Below are positions 15,364 to 23,477 of a DNA stretch of 35,390 nt, piece after piece (position 1 is the stretch's first letter; the number at the start of each line of letters is the position of its first letter). The position numbers and the translations under genes are program-made. A model generated the notes under the pieces. That model was given only the letters and a program-made list of their open reading frames with translations, did not search any database and was not told the DNA's origin. This DNA comes from Desulfarculus sp. (GTDB lineage Bacteria; Desulfobacterota; Desulfarculia; Desulfarculales; Desulfarculaceae). The stretch is taken from assembly GCA_016208115.1 (NCBI GenBank), contig JACQYR010000121.1, positions 1 to 35,390 on the forward strand, written 5' to 3'.

Positions 15364-17777
15364 TGCCAGACAAATCCAAGCGCCTCAACCCGCGCCAGGC
15401 CCTGATGGCCCTGCGCCATGGCTGGGGGGAAACCGACCCCAGCCGCCTGCCCTTCTGCGCCGGCGACATCAGCGCCGGGGTGGAAAACGAACTGCAGGCG
15501 GTGGTGGTGGGGGCCAACCAGGCGGTGGACCTGCCCCTGACCATCCAGGAGTCCCTCTACTACACCAACGTCAAGAAACGCCTGCAACGCGGCGAGCTGC
15601 CCAAGCGCGCCCTGGAGGCGCTGGACCAATACCTGCGCGAAAACCCCGGCCAGGTCTGGGAGAACTCCTGGGTGCGCCTGCCGCTGTCCAGCCTGAGCCA
15701 GGCCACCCGCCAGATGCTGGAGCAAGACCTGCTGGCCGACAAGCAAGACCCCGCCGCCGGCAGGCGCCAGGACGAAAGGCTTTTCTTCCGCCGCCAGGCC
15801 GGCCGCGACCTGCTACGCGTGCCCGTCAGCTATCTGCTGAAACTCTCCCTGGCCCAGGCCTTGAACTGCCAGGCCGGCCTGCCCGGGCTCATCGCCCGCA
15901 CCGGCCGGCGCTTCCTGGCCCATTACCTGAGCGACAACACCTCGCCCGAGACCTTCTCCTTCCATGTGGTGCAGGGCGCGCCCACGGGCGGGTTGGGCCT
16001 GAGCGTGGCCAACGAGACCGCCAAGCGTTTTCTGCTCACCAGCCTGCTGATTGACTTCGCGCGCTCGTCATTCGAGCTGCGGGAGTCGGGCCAGGACCCT
16101 CTGGTCTATTTCGCGCCCCATCCTCCGGTGCGGCAAAAACAGCTCAACGCGGCCATTCCCGATTCCTTCTACCGTGAGCTGTTCATGTCCCCCTGCCTGT
16201 CGGGCTGGGACCGGGGCGAGGAAAAGCACCGCTACATGCACCTGTGCCACCAGGTGCTCTCGCGCAGCCAACTCAATACCCTGGTCAAGCTCAGGGAGGC
16301 CGGCATCATCCAGAACAACCTGGTGGTATTACCGCACACCAGCAACATAAGCCTGGCCAACAACGGCACCCATGTCAGCCTGGGCTCGCGCCTGCTAACC
16401 CAGGCCCTGGCCGACGGGGGCTCGGGCTTCGGGCCGGCCCAGGAAAAATTCGTGGGCGATTTGGCCATCAAGTTCCTGGAGCATTTCCTGCCCCTGTTCG
16501 TGGGGGCCTACAGCGCCGCGCCCTACCGCCTGGACTTCCAGGACTTCCACCCCGAGCGGGTGCTGGGGTTTTTGCCCCACGAGCTGGACTACACCCACCT
16601 GCGCATGCTGTGGCGGCGCTGGAAGAAGAAGGCCCACCTCAAGGCCCTGGGAGTGCGGGTCACGCCCTTTGGTCCCCAGGTGCTGGACAGGGCACTGGCC
16701 TGGCTGTTTCGGCTCAGGGGCGACCTGGTGCCCGACTTCCGCCTGGTGGACTATATGGCCGCGGTGCTGTCCACCGAGGAGTCGCCGGCCCTGGACGGCA
16801 GGCTGGGCAACCAGGAGCGCCTCAAGCGCGACCTGGCCCAGGCCGGGGTCTTCGACGAGAGCATGGCCACCTACCTGCTTTGCCGCCAGCGGCCCTTCGC
16901 CAGCCTGGGCTTCTCGGGTTTCGAGGGACGTCACTACAGCCTGTTCCCCAGCCTGGCCGGAGACATGGCCCCGGCGGTCAATCTTCAGGCCCTGCTCACC
17001 GCCCTGGCCTTTGGCCTAATCGCCCAGGGCCGCCTGCGCCACGCCGACATCCCCGACGATCCCCAGGTGGAGTCGGAGCGCCGGCAGATATTCTTCGGGG
17101 CCGCCCTGGGGGTGCCCACCTTCTACGTCCACCGCCGCACCGGCAACCGCCTGCTGCTCTCCTTGGTGCAGCGCACCCCGCGCGTGCGTCTGAGCCGGCG
17201 CTACCCCAACTACCTGCGCGTCTACAACCTGGAATACCGCCAGGCCCTGCTGGAATACCTGCGGCGCGAGGCGGTGGACCTCTGCCAGGGCTTCGGCGGG
17301 CCGGCCCTGCTGACCGACCTGGGCCAGCGCCTGGGCGAACGGCGCGAGCGGGCCGCCGATCAAAGGCTCTGCGCTGGCATCCTGGAGCACGCCGGGGCGC
17401 GCGGCGCCCTGGCCCTGCCGGCCGGGCAGTTCAACCAGGCGGCCGAGGCCTATTACCGCCACGACCTGCGCCGTCATCACCTTCAGGAGGGCCTGGAGTT
17501 CCTGGCCCGGGACCTGGCCAGCGCGCAAGCCGGCCGCGCCGCCCTGGGACCTGAATTTCGCCTGGCCCTGGATTACGCCGCCGGCGGACGGGACGCCTCG
17601 CTGGCCGTGCGCGAACTCCTGCCCGCGGTGCTGGCGGACAAGCTGGAGCCGGCCGGCGTCCTGCGGCTCATCAATCTGCTCATCGTCTCCTTGGCCCATG
17701 ACGCGCGCCAGGCCCAAGAGCCCAGCGCCGAAAGGGATGTGGATCATCATGCACAGGCTGCCGCACCAGTACATTGA
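15363..17777 (+). CDS. Uncharacterised 804-residue protein, first gene of a Pho-box operon
   Basis: I do not recognise this protein. It has no signal peptide or clear membrane segments and looks cytosolic. Conserved-looking motifs include GAPTGGLGLSVANETAKRF (about residues 206-224), LPHTSNISLANNGTH (about 322-336), and an aromatic/His-rich block, YRLDFQDFHPE and GFLPHELDYTHLRMLWRRW (about 388-420), which suggest an enzyme active site. The C-terminal 150 residues are Ala/Arg/Leu-rich and probably helical. ATG 15363 is preferred: the frame opens at 15312, but that ATG lies inside a likely -10 element. The end overlaps the start of the phosphatidylserine-decarboxylase-like gene by 29 bases. The setting suggests a role in phosphate-starvation lipid or envelope metabolism (inference). 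Confidence 0.85.
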   Translation: MPDKSKRLNPRQALMALRHGWGETDPSRLPFCAGDISAGVENELQAVVVGANQAVDLPLTIQESLYYTNVKKRLQRGELPKRALEALDQYLRENPGQVWENSWVRLPLSSLSQATRQMLEQDLLADKQDPAAGRRQDERLFFRRQAGRDLLRVPVSYLLKLSLAQALNCQAGLPGLIARTGRRFLAHYLSDNTSPETFSFHVVQGAPTGGLGLSVANETAKRFLLTSLLIDFARSSFELRESGQDPLVYFAPHPPVRQKQLNAAIPDSFYRELFMSPCLSGWDRGEEKHRYMHLCHQVLSRSQLNTLVKLREAGIIQNNLVVLPHTSNISLANNGTHVSLGSRLLTQALADGGSGFGPAQEKFVGDLAIKFLEHFLPLFVGAYSAAPYRLDFQDFHPERVLGFLPHELDYTHLRMLWRRWKKKAHLKALGVRVTPFGPQVLDRALAWLFRLRGDLVPDFRLVDYMAAVLSTEESPALDGRLGNQERLKRDLAQAGVFDESMATYLLCRQRPFASLGFSGFEGRHYSLFPSLAGDMAPAVNLQALLTALAFGLIAQGRLRHADIPDDPQVESERRQIFFGAALGVPTFYVHRRTGNRLLLSLVQRTPRVRLSRRYPNYLRVYNLEYRQALLEYLRREAVDLCQGFGGPALLTDLGQRLGERRERAADQRLCAGILEHAGARGALALPAGQFNQAAEAYYRHDLRRHHLQEGLEFLARDLASAQAGRAALGPEFRLALDYAAGGRDASLAVRELLPAVLADKLEPAGVLRLINLLIVSLAHDARQAQEPSAERDVDHHAQAAAPVH

Positions 17778-18546
17778 CCGGCGCACCGGCCGGGCGGTGA
17801 CCGAGAAGCTGATCGCCGACAGCACCGTTAACTTCCTCTACCAGCGGGTGCGCGAAAAGGCCCCCCAGGCCTTCCAGGCCCTCACCAGCGCCCGGGCCTG
17901 CGGCCTGTTGGGGTGGCTGCGCTACGACCTGGCCCTGGGCCGCAGGCTGGGCGGCCAGGGCCTTTTGAGTTCACTGGGCGTGCGCGTTAACGAGCTCTTG
18001 GACGACCCCGGCCAACTGGATACGCCGCGCAAGGTCTTCGAGCGCCGTATCCGCTATTGGCAATGCCGCCCCATGCCTGACGATGCCAGCGCCGTGGTGT
18101 CCCCGTCCGACTCCAGGGTGCTCATGGGGTCCCTGGCGGAGACCTCGGCGCTGTTCATCAAGGAGAAGTTCTTTTCCCTGGCCGAGCTTTTGGGCGGGGT
18201 GGGCAGCCGCTGGTGGCAGGCCTTCCAGGGCGGCGACTATGCCATATTCCGGCTGACCCCGGACAAGTACCACTACAACCATACCCCGGTCAGCGGCCGC
18301 GTGGTGGCCCATTTCCAGTTGGACGGGGCCTTCCACTCCTGCAACCACGGGTTCCAGCCCGGCCGGGTGGCCTTTGCCCCGGACCTCCTGGCCAACCTGC
18401 GCGCGCCCGGGGTGGCCACCCGCTTCAGCCAGGGCCTGGGCCCCCCCCTGGTGGAGACCGAGGTGGAGGTGCGCGCCCCCATCGCCAGCGCCCTGCAAAC
18501 AGGCCAGGTTGCACATCGGTACATGGGGAAGGAGATTTGCGATTGA
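17749..18546 (+). CDS. Phosphatidylserine decarboxylase-like protein lacking the self-cleavage motif
   Basis: The 265-residue protein follows the Psd family closely up to about residue 198: IDRRTGRAVTEKL, the FERRIRYWQCRPMPDD block, VVSPSDSRVL, IKEKFFSLAELLG, and LTPDKYHYNHTPVSG with the catalytic-type His. Active Psd proteins then have a conserved C-terminal half ending in an (L/G)GS(T/S) site, where self-cleavage makes the pyruvoyl cofactor. Here the last 65 residues are different, and no such site is present in this frame or the other two frames. It is therefore either inactive as a decarboxylase or has a changed function. The start could also be ATG 17737 or 17698. The stop overlaps the next gene as TTGA. 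Confidence 0.8.
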   Translation: MHRLPHQYIDRRTGRAVTEKLIADSTVNFLYQRVREKAPQAFQALTSARACGLLGWLRYDLALGRRLGGQGLLSSLGVRVNELLDDPGQLDTPRKVFERRIRYWQCRPMPDDASAVVSPSDSRVLMGSLAETSALFIKEKFFSLAELLGGVGSRWWQAFQGGDYAIFRLTPDKYHYNHTPVSGRVVAHFQLDGAFHSCNHGFQPGRVAFAPDLLANLRAPGVATRFSQGLGPPLVETEVEVRAPIASALQTGQVAHRYMGKEICD

Positions 18547-19595
18547 GCGCCGAGTTGTTCATCGGCCTATCGGCCTTGGCCTGCGGGGTCATGCTCACCT
18601 GGGGCTTTCGCCACCTGCCCCAGGCCAGGTGGCAATTCTTGGCCTGTATCCCCCTGACCGAGGAGACGCCGGGGCGTTGGCGGGGCCTGAACCTCACCTG
18701 GTATGGCTTGCTCTCGGCCAACGCCCAGGCCCTGGCCGGGGCCTGGTTCCTGTTGCTGACCAGCGCCCTGGGCGTGGCCTGGCCGGCGGTGGCCGCTCTT
18801 TTGGCCGCGCTTTGCCTCTGCTGCCTGAGCGGATCGCGCTGGCTGGCCCGGCTGGTGGAGAAAAAGGCCCATACCTTCACGGTGGGCGGGGCCGCCTTCC
18901 TGGGCCTGCTGCTGGCGCCGGGCCTGTTCTGGCTGGCCAACCAGGCCCTGGCGGCGGCGGACCGGCCGGGCGCCCCGCTCCTGGGCTGGTGCGCCGCCTT
19001 GGTGATCGCCTACGCCCTGGGCGAGGGCCTGGGCCGTCTGGCCTGCATCAGCTTCGGCTGCTGTTACGGCAAGCCCCTGGAGGATTGCCCACCTTGGATG
19101 CGATGCCTCTTTTCCCGGGCCAGCTTTGTATTCAGGGGCGAGCACAAGAAGATCGCCTATGCCAGCGGATTGCAGGACCGGCGGGTGTTGCCGGTGCAGG
19201 CCCTGACCGCCGTCATCTTCGTGGGCGCGGCCCTGGCCGGCACCTACCTGTTTTTGCGCGGCCACTTCGCCGCCAGTCTGCTGACCGCCGGCCTGACCAC
19301 CCAAATCTGGCGGGTGATCTCCGAGTTCCTGCGGGCCGACTACCGGGGGGGCGGACGGCTCAGCGCCTACCAGTGGATGGCCCTGGCCACGGCGGCCTGG
19401 CTGGGCGGTCTGGCCTGGCTGCTGCCCCCGCCAGGGCAGGCCTCTCCCGACCTGGCCCGGGGGCTGGCGGCTCTTTGGGCGCCGGGGCCGCTGGCGCTGC
19501 TGCAAGGGATGTGGCTGGCCGCCTTCATCTATTATGGCCGCAGCCGGGTGACCACCTCGCGGGTGAGCTTCTCGGTGCTGCGCAATCTAGTGTAG
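18543..19595 (+). CDS. Lgt-like (prolipoprotein diacylglyceryl transferase family) membrane protein
   Basis: The 350-residue protein has about seven to nine hydrophobic segments. The Lgt-type signature is visible as GRLACISFGCCYGKP (about residues 163-177), then RVLPVQALTA where Lgt has a (H/Y)PxQLYE-like motif, and ISEFLRADYRGGGRLSAYQW near 260-280, like the EFLRxxxxG...LSxxQ end of Lgt. The catalytic surroundings are altered, so it may transfer a diacylglycerol or other lipid group to a target other than lipoproteins (inference). The start is TTG 18543 with AAGGAG eight bases upstream, in a four-base overlap with the preceding gene. Confidence 0.75.
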   Translation: MSAELFIGLSALACGVMLTWGFRHLPQARWQFLACIPLTEETPGRWRGLNLTWYGLLSANAQALAGAWFLLLTSALGVAWPAVAALLAALCLCCLSGSRWLARLVEKKAHTFTVGGAAFLGLLLAPGLFWLANQALAAADRPGAPLLGWCAALVIAYALGEGLGRLACISFGCCYGKPLEDCPPWMRCLFSRASFVFRGEHKKIAYASGLQDRRVLPVQALTAVIFVGAALAGTYLFLRGHFAASLLTAGLTTQIWRVISEFLRADYRGGGRLSAYQWMALATAAWLGGLAWLLPPPGQASPDLARGLAALWAPGPLALLQGMWLAAFIYYGRSRVTTSRVSFSVLRNLV

Positions 19596-19629
19596 GCCGT
19601 GGCCCTGGCCTCGGCCCAGGAGAATCGTC

Positions 19630-20061
19630 ATGGAAAAACTAAAGGTCCTGTTCGTGTGCATCCATAATTCGGCCCGCAGTCAGATGGCCGAGGCTTTTCT
19701 CCAGGCCCTGGGCGGCGAGCGCTTCGAGGCCAGCAGCGCCGGCATGGAGCCAACCAGCATCAATCCCCTGGTGGTGGAGGCCATGGGGGAGATCGGCCAC
19801 GACCTCTCCGGCAAGTCCGTCCAGAGCGTCTTCGATCTCTTCAAGAACGGACGTCTGTTTGACTACGTCATCACCGTCTGCGACGAATCATCGGGCCAGG
19901 CCTGCCCCATCTTTCCGGGAGTGGTCAAGCGCCTACACTGGAGCTTCGCCGATCCCTCCGCCCTGACCGGCGCCCATGAGCGGAAGCTGGCGGCCGTGCG
20001 CGTCATCCGCGACCAGATCAAGGCCCAAATACAGGACTGGCTGGCTGGTCTTGACGGTTAG
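19630..20061 (+). CDS. arsC: Arsenate reductase (thioredoxin-type, low-molecular-weight phosphatase fold)
   Basis: The 143-residue enzyme has the phosphatase loop FVCIHNSARSQMAEAF with Cys10 and Arg16 (CX5R), and two further cysteines, Cys83 and Cys92, in CDESSGQACP, which pass the disulfide outward in thioredoxin-linked ArsC. It reduces arsenate to arsenite in the cytosol. No arsR or arsenite exporter gene is next to it; instead it lies 34 bases after the Lgt-like gene in the probable Pho operon. Since arsenate enters cells by phosphate transporters, co-induction with phosphate starvation would be protective. CAGGAG precedes the ATG. Confidence 0.9.
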   Translation: MEKLKVLFVCIHNSARSQMAEAFLQALGGERFEASSAGMEPTSINPLVVEAMGEIGHDLSGKSVQSVFDLFKNGRLFDYVITVCDESSGQACPIFPGVVKRLHWSFADPSALTGAHERKLAAVRVIRDQIKAQIQDWLAGLDG

Positions 20062-20067
20062 GGTGAT

Positions 20068-20886
20068 GTGGCCAGTCTGATGCGGCCTGTCCTATTGCAG
20101 ACCCCGTCAATCAAGTTTTGGCTGGGGGGGCTGTTGCTGGCTGGCATTCTGTGCCGCCCAGCCTGCCCGGAGGCCCAGGCCTGCCCCGGCCAAGACCATC
20201 TGCTGGCCCAGGCCGCCCTCGAGTATGAGCACCGGCAGGACCTGCGCAGGGCCGAGTCGGCGGGCACCCTCTACCGGCGGGCCCTGCGCCACGACCCCGC
20301 CTGCCAAGCCGCCGCCCTGGGCCTGATCCGGGCCTCCATATGGATCGGCGTGCTCTCCGACGGCGAAAAGGAAATGGCGGCCTATGCCGAGGCCCGCGCG
20401 GCGGCCCGGCGGCTGTTGGAGACGCGGCCCGGCCTGGCCGACGGCCATTACTGGCTGGGGGTGGCGCTGGCCTTGCAGTCCAATGCCCACGGCCCCCTGG
20501 AAGGATGGCGTTTGGTCACCTCGGCCAAGGCCAGCCTGGGCAGGGCCTTGCACCTAGACCCCGCCTGCGATGGTGGCGGCCCCCACCGCGTGCTGGGACG
20601 GCTGTATTGGAAGATGCCAGCGCTCATAGGCGGAGACAAGGACCTGGCCGAGTGGCATTTGCGCCAGGCCCTGGCCCTGGCCCCCCACTACTGGCTCAAC
20701 CACCTGTACCTGGCCGCCCTGCTGGGCGAACGTTCCTGCGGGGACGAGGCCCAGTTCCTGCTCAAGCAGGTGCTCACCGGCCCTGCTCCCAGCGGCCTCT
20801 TGGCCGAGTACCGCCTCTGGCGCCAGCAAGCCCTGGAGCTCCTGCACGGGCTGGAGAACAACCGGCGCCTTGTGGGTCTGGAATAG
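20068..20886 (+). CDS. Exported TPR-repeat protein, possibly TatT-like
   Basis: The 272-residue product has an N-terminal export segment (FWLGGLLLAGILC, which may be a signal peptide or lipoprotein signal), then helical repeats of tetratricopeptide character: LYRRALRHDPACQAA, ARRLLETRPGLADGHYWLG and WHLRQALALAPHYWLN. The block KMPALIGGDKDLAEWHLRQAL recalls the TRAP-associated T-component (TatT) family. TPR proteins act as binding scaffolds; the partner is unknown. GTG 20068 follows arsC by six bases and has AGGG close upstream; ATG 20080 is an alternative. Last gene of the five-gene unit. Confidence 0.75.
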   Translation: MASLMRPVLLQTPSIKFWLGGLLLAGILCRPACPEAQACPGQDHLLAQAALEYEHRQDLRRAESAGTLYRRALRHDPACQAAALGLIRASIWIGVLSDGEKEMAAYAEARAAARRLLETRPGLADGHYWLGVALALQSNAHGPLEGWRLVTSAKASLGRALHLDPACDGGGPHRVLGRLYWKMPALIGGDKDLAEWHLRQALALAPHYWLNHLYLAALLGERSCGDEAQFLLKQVLTGPAPSGLLAEYRLWRQQALELLHGLENNRRLVGLE

Positions 20887-20913
20887 TCCGCCGCGCCTAA
20901 ACGCCGCCCCCAC

Positions 20914-20970
20914 CCTTCATGCAAAATTAACCTTTCCGTAACCGGACCGTCATCGGACCCTGGTAGAAAT
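20914..20970 (+). promoter_or_regulatory. Pho box and -10 in front of the GGDEF/EAL gene
   Basis: CCTTCAT (20914), AATTAAC (20925), CCGTAAC (20936) and CCGTCAT (20947) start exactly 11 bases apart. A -10-like TAGAAA (20964-20969) follows the last heptamer after ten bases, which is the spacing seen in PhoB-activated promoters where the box replaces the -35. The remaining leader to the ATG at 21073 is about 95 bases. Confidence 0.7.
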
Positions 20971-21072
20971 GGCTCATCCGAGATATTTCGTCCCCTGGCG
21001 GGCAGACAGCCAAAGAACGACAAAGCCCGAGGCGGCTTCTTGAAATGGCACCCTAAGCAGGAATTTTGACTC

Positions 21073-23412
21073 ATGCTTCAACAAGGCTGGATAGTCAAGG
21101 CAGGCCTCGAGGAGGTCTCCGAGGACGCGCCGCTGTCCGGCAAGGGCCAAGGCCGGCCCCTGGTGGCCAAGGCCCAACGCCGGGAACTGGAAGCGGTGCT
21201 GGCTGGCGGCACTCCGCTGGCCTTGGTCATGGTCAGGGTGGCGGGGTTCTCCCTGTTCGAACGCCTATACGGGGCCACCTTGGCCAGCCGCGTTGTCGAG
21301 GAACTGGAACGGGTCCTTCAGGAGGAAATAGGACGGCTGTCGCCCCAAGGCCAGGTACTGATATTGGAAAGGCTGGAAGGCGCCTCCTTCATGGCGCTGT
21401 TCCCCAACGGCGTCCATGGCCTGGCCGACCTCTTCGACATGGCCCTGCGGCTGCGCCTGTCGGTGCGCAACAAACTCAACCACCAGGTGATGAAGCTCAC
21501 CGGCCAGTGCCTGCGCATAGAGGCTGGATGTTCCTTCCTGCCCGCGGACACCGGGCGCAACTTCGAGAGCCTTCTCCACTTCGCGCTGGATGACGCCCAC
21601 CAGGCGGCGCGCGGCAGCTTGGACCCCAGCAAGCTGGGCCTGATGCACCAGTTCCGGCAGATCCTGGAGGTCCCCCTCCTGGCCAGCGTGTATCAACCCA
21701 TCCTGGACCTACGCCGGGGAGAAATCCTGGGCTGGGAGGCCTTGGCCCGCGGCCCCGAGGACAGCTACTTCAGCTCGCCGCAGATGCTCTTTGACTTCGC
21801 CGAGGAGGTGGGCAACATCTTCACCCTGGAGAGAGTCTGCCGGGAGCAGGCCCTGGCTGGCCTGGGCGGCGTGGGGCAAGGGCAAAAGCTGTTCCTGAAC
21901 ATCCATCCCCAGACCCTGGGCGACCCCAGCTTCCGCCCCGGCCAGACCTTGAACCTCTTGGAACGCTACGGCCTGTCCCCCCACAACGTGGTCTTCGAGA
22001 TCACCGAGCGCCACCCCATCAAGGACTTCACGCTCTTTCACCGCACCCTGGAGCACTACCGCTCCCAAGGCTACCTGGTGGCCATTGACGACGTGGGCAC
22101 GGGCTACTCCGGCCTGAGCAGCCTGGCCAAGGTGCGCCCCGATTTCATCAAGGTGGACATGAGCCTCATCCGGGGCATAGACACCAACCCGGTGCAAAGG
22201 GCGCTCCTGGAAACCATGGTCACCTTCGCCAACAAGATAGGCTGCGCCATCGTGGCCGAGGGCATCGAGACCCAGACCGAGCTGACCAGCATCGTGGCCA
22301 TGGGGGTGCACTACGGCCAGGGGTTTCATCTGGCCAAGCCCCAGGCCCCCAAGCCGCAGATATGCCTTCCCGTCTCGCTGTTGAGCCCTGGCCAGCGCCG
22401 GGGCGGACAGGAATTGACCTGCTCCATGCCGGTGCGCGAATTGGTGGAGCCGGCCTTGCAGGTGCTTCCCGAGACCCCCACCAAGAACGTCAAGCGCATT
22501 CTGGACAGCCAGCCCATCGGCGGCGTGGTGGTGGCCCAGGACGACCGGCCCCTGGGGCTGGTGATGAGCCACAGCTTGGATCGCCTGCTGGGCGCCTATT
22601 ACGGCACCTCGCTCTATTGGGAGCGCAACGTCACCCGGGTCATGGACCCCGTCCCGCTCATCGTGGAGGGCTCCCTGCCCGTGGAGCAGGTGGCGGGCAC
22701 GGCCATGAGCCGGGAGCGCTTCAAGATTTACGACCACATCATCGTCACCGACAACGGGCGCCTAATGGGCATCGTCAGCGTGCAGAAAATGCTGGACGCC
22801 CTGGCCCGGGTCCAGGTGGAGATGGCCAGGGGCATGAGCCCCCTGACCGGCCTGCCCGGCAACGTAGCCCTGGAGCAGGAGATCGAGCGCCTGTGCCGGC
22901 AGGAGTCGCCGGTGAGCCTGATCTACGCCGACCTGGACAACTTCAAGGTCTACAACGACAGCTATGGTTTCGAGTCGGGCGACCAGATCATCCTGCTGAT
23001 GGCACGGGTCATGAGTTGGGCACTGCGGCGCCACGGCGAGCCGGACGATTTTCTGGGGCACCTGGGGGGCGACGACATGGTGGCCATCACCACCCCAGAG
23101 CGGGCCGAGCGCGTATGCCAAGCGGTGGTGCGCTGCTTCAAGCGGCTGGTGGGCGCCTGCTACACCAGCGAGGACCGCCGCAACGGCTTTGTGATGGGTA
23201 AGGACCGCGCCGGCAGGCCCGGCCGCTTCCCCCTGGTTTCGGTGTCGCTGGCCATCGTGGACAGCCTGGGCCCCTGCCAGATCGGCGACATAAGCAAGCG
23301 CGCCGCCGAGGTCAAACGCTGGGCCAAATCAATTCCCGGCAACGTGTACGTGCGCGACCGCCGCTCCCCCTTGGCCGGGGACGAGGCGATGGCCCCCGAG
23401 CAGGTCGCATAA
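21073..23412 (+). CDS. Cyclic-di-GMP signalling protein: degenerate GGDEF, EAL, CBS pair, GGDEF
   Basis: The 779-residue protein seems cytosolic. Residues 1-190 resemble a GGDEF domain without its motif. An EAL domain follows (about 200-425) with WEALARG, LNIHP, FEITER, AIDDVGTGYSGL, KVDMSLI and AEGIET, so the phosphodiesterase residues look complete. A CBS pair (about 455-585) may bind a nucleotide. The C-terminal GGDEF domain (about 590-765) has GGDDM near residue 666 in place of GGDEF and no RxxD inhibitory site, so cyclase activity is uncertain. The likely main activity is breakdown of cyclic di-GMP, controlling attachment or motility. A Pho box lies upstream and a chemoreceptor gene follows by 65 bases. 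Confidence 0.88.
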   Translation: MLQQGWIVKAGLEEVSEDAPLSGKGQGRPLVAKAQRRELEAVLAGGTPLALVMVRVAGFSLFERLYGATLASRVVEELERVLQEEIGRLSPQGQVLILERLEGASFMALFPNGVHGLADLFDMALRLRLSVRNKLNHQVMKLTGQCLRIEAGCSFLPADTGRNFESLLHFALDDAHQAARGSLDPSKLGLMHQFRQILEVPLLASVYQPILDLRRGEILGWEALARGPEDSYFSSPQMLFDFAEEVGNIFTLERVCREQALAGLGGVGQGQKLFLNIHPQTLGDPSFRPGQTLNLLERYGLSPHNVVFEITERHPIKDFTLFHRTLEHYRSQGYLVAIDDVGTGYSGLSSLAKVRPDFIKVDMSLIRGIDTNPVQRALLETMVTFANKIGCAIVAEGIETQTELTSIVAMGVHYGQGFHLAKPQAPKPQICLPVSLLSPGQRRGGQELTCSMPVRELVEPALQVLPETPTKNVKRILDSQPIGGVVVAQDDRPLGLVMSHSLDRLLGAYYGTSLYWERNVTRVMDPVPLIVEGSLPVEQVAGTAMSRERFKIYDHIIVTDNGRLMGIVSVQKMLDALARVQVEMARGMSPLTGLPGNVALEQEIERLCRQESPVSLIYADLDNFKVYNDSYGFESGDQIILLMARVMSWALRRHGEPDDFLGHLGGDDMVAITTPERAERVCQAVVRCFKRLVGACYTSEDRRNGFVMGKDRAGRPGRFPLVSVSLAIVDSLGPCQIGDISKRAAEVKRWAKSIPGNVYVRDRRSPLAGDEAMAPEQVA

Positions 23413-23477
23413 CAGGACAAATGTTAGCCAGGCCACCGGCGTGCTCCATGCCCGTGGCGGGGCCATAGGAGGTTTTC

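Noticed and set aside
18331-18546. A frameshift hiding the normal end of the Psd-like gene
   Set aside because: I read the other two forward frames over this stretch; neither shows the usual Psd C-terminal motifs or a GS(T/S) site, so a simple frameshift does not explain the loss.
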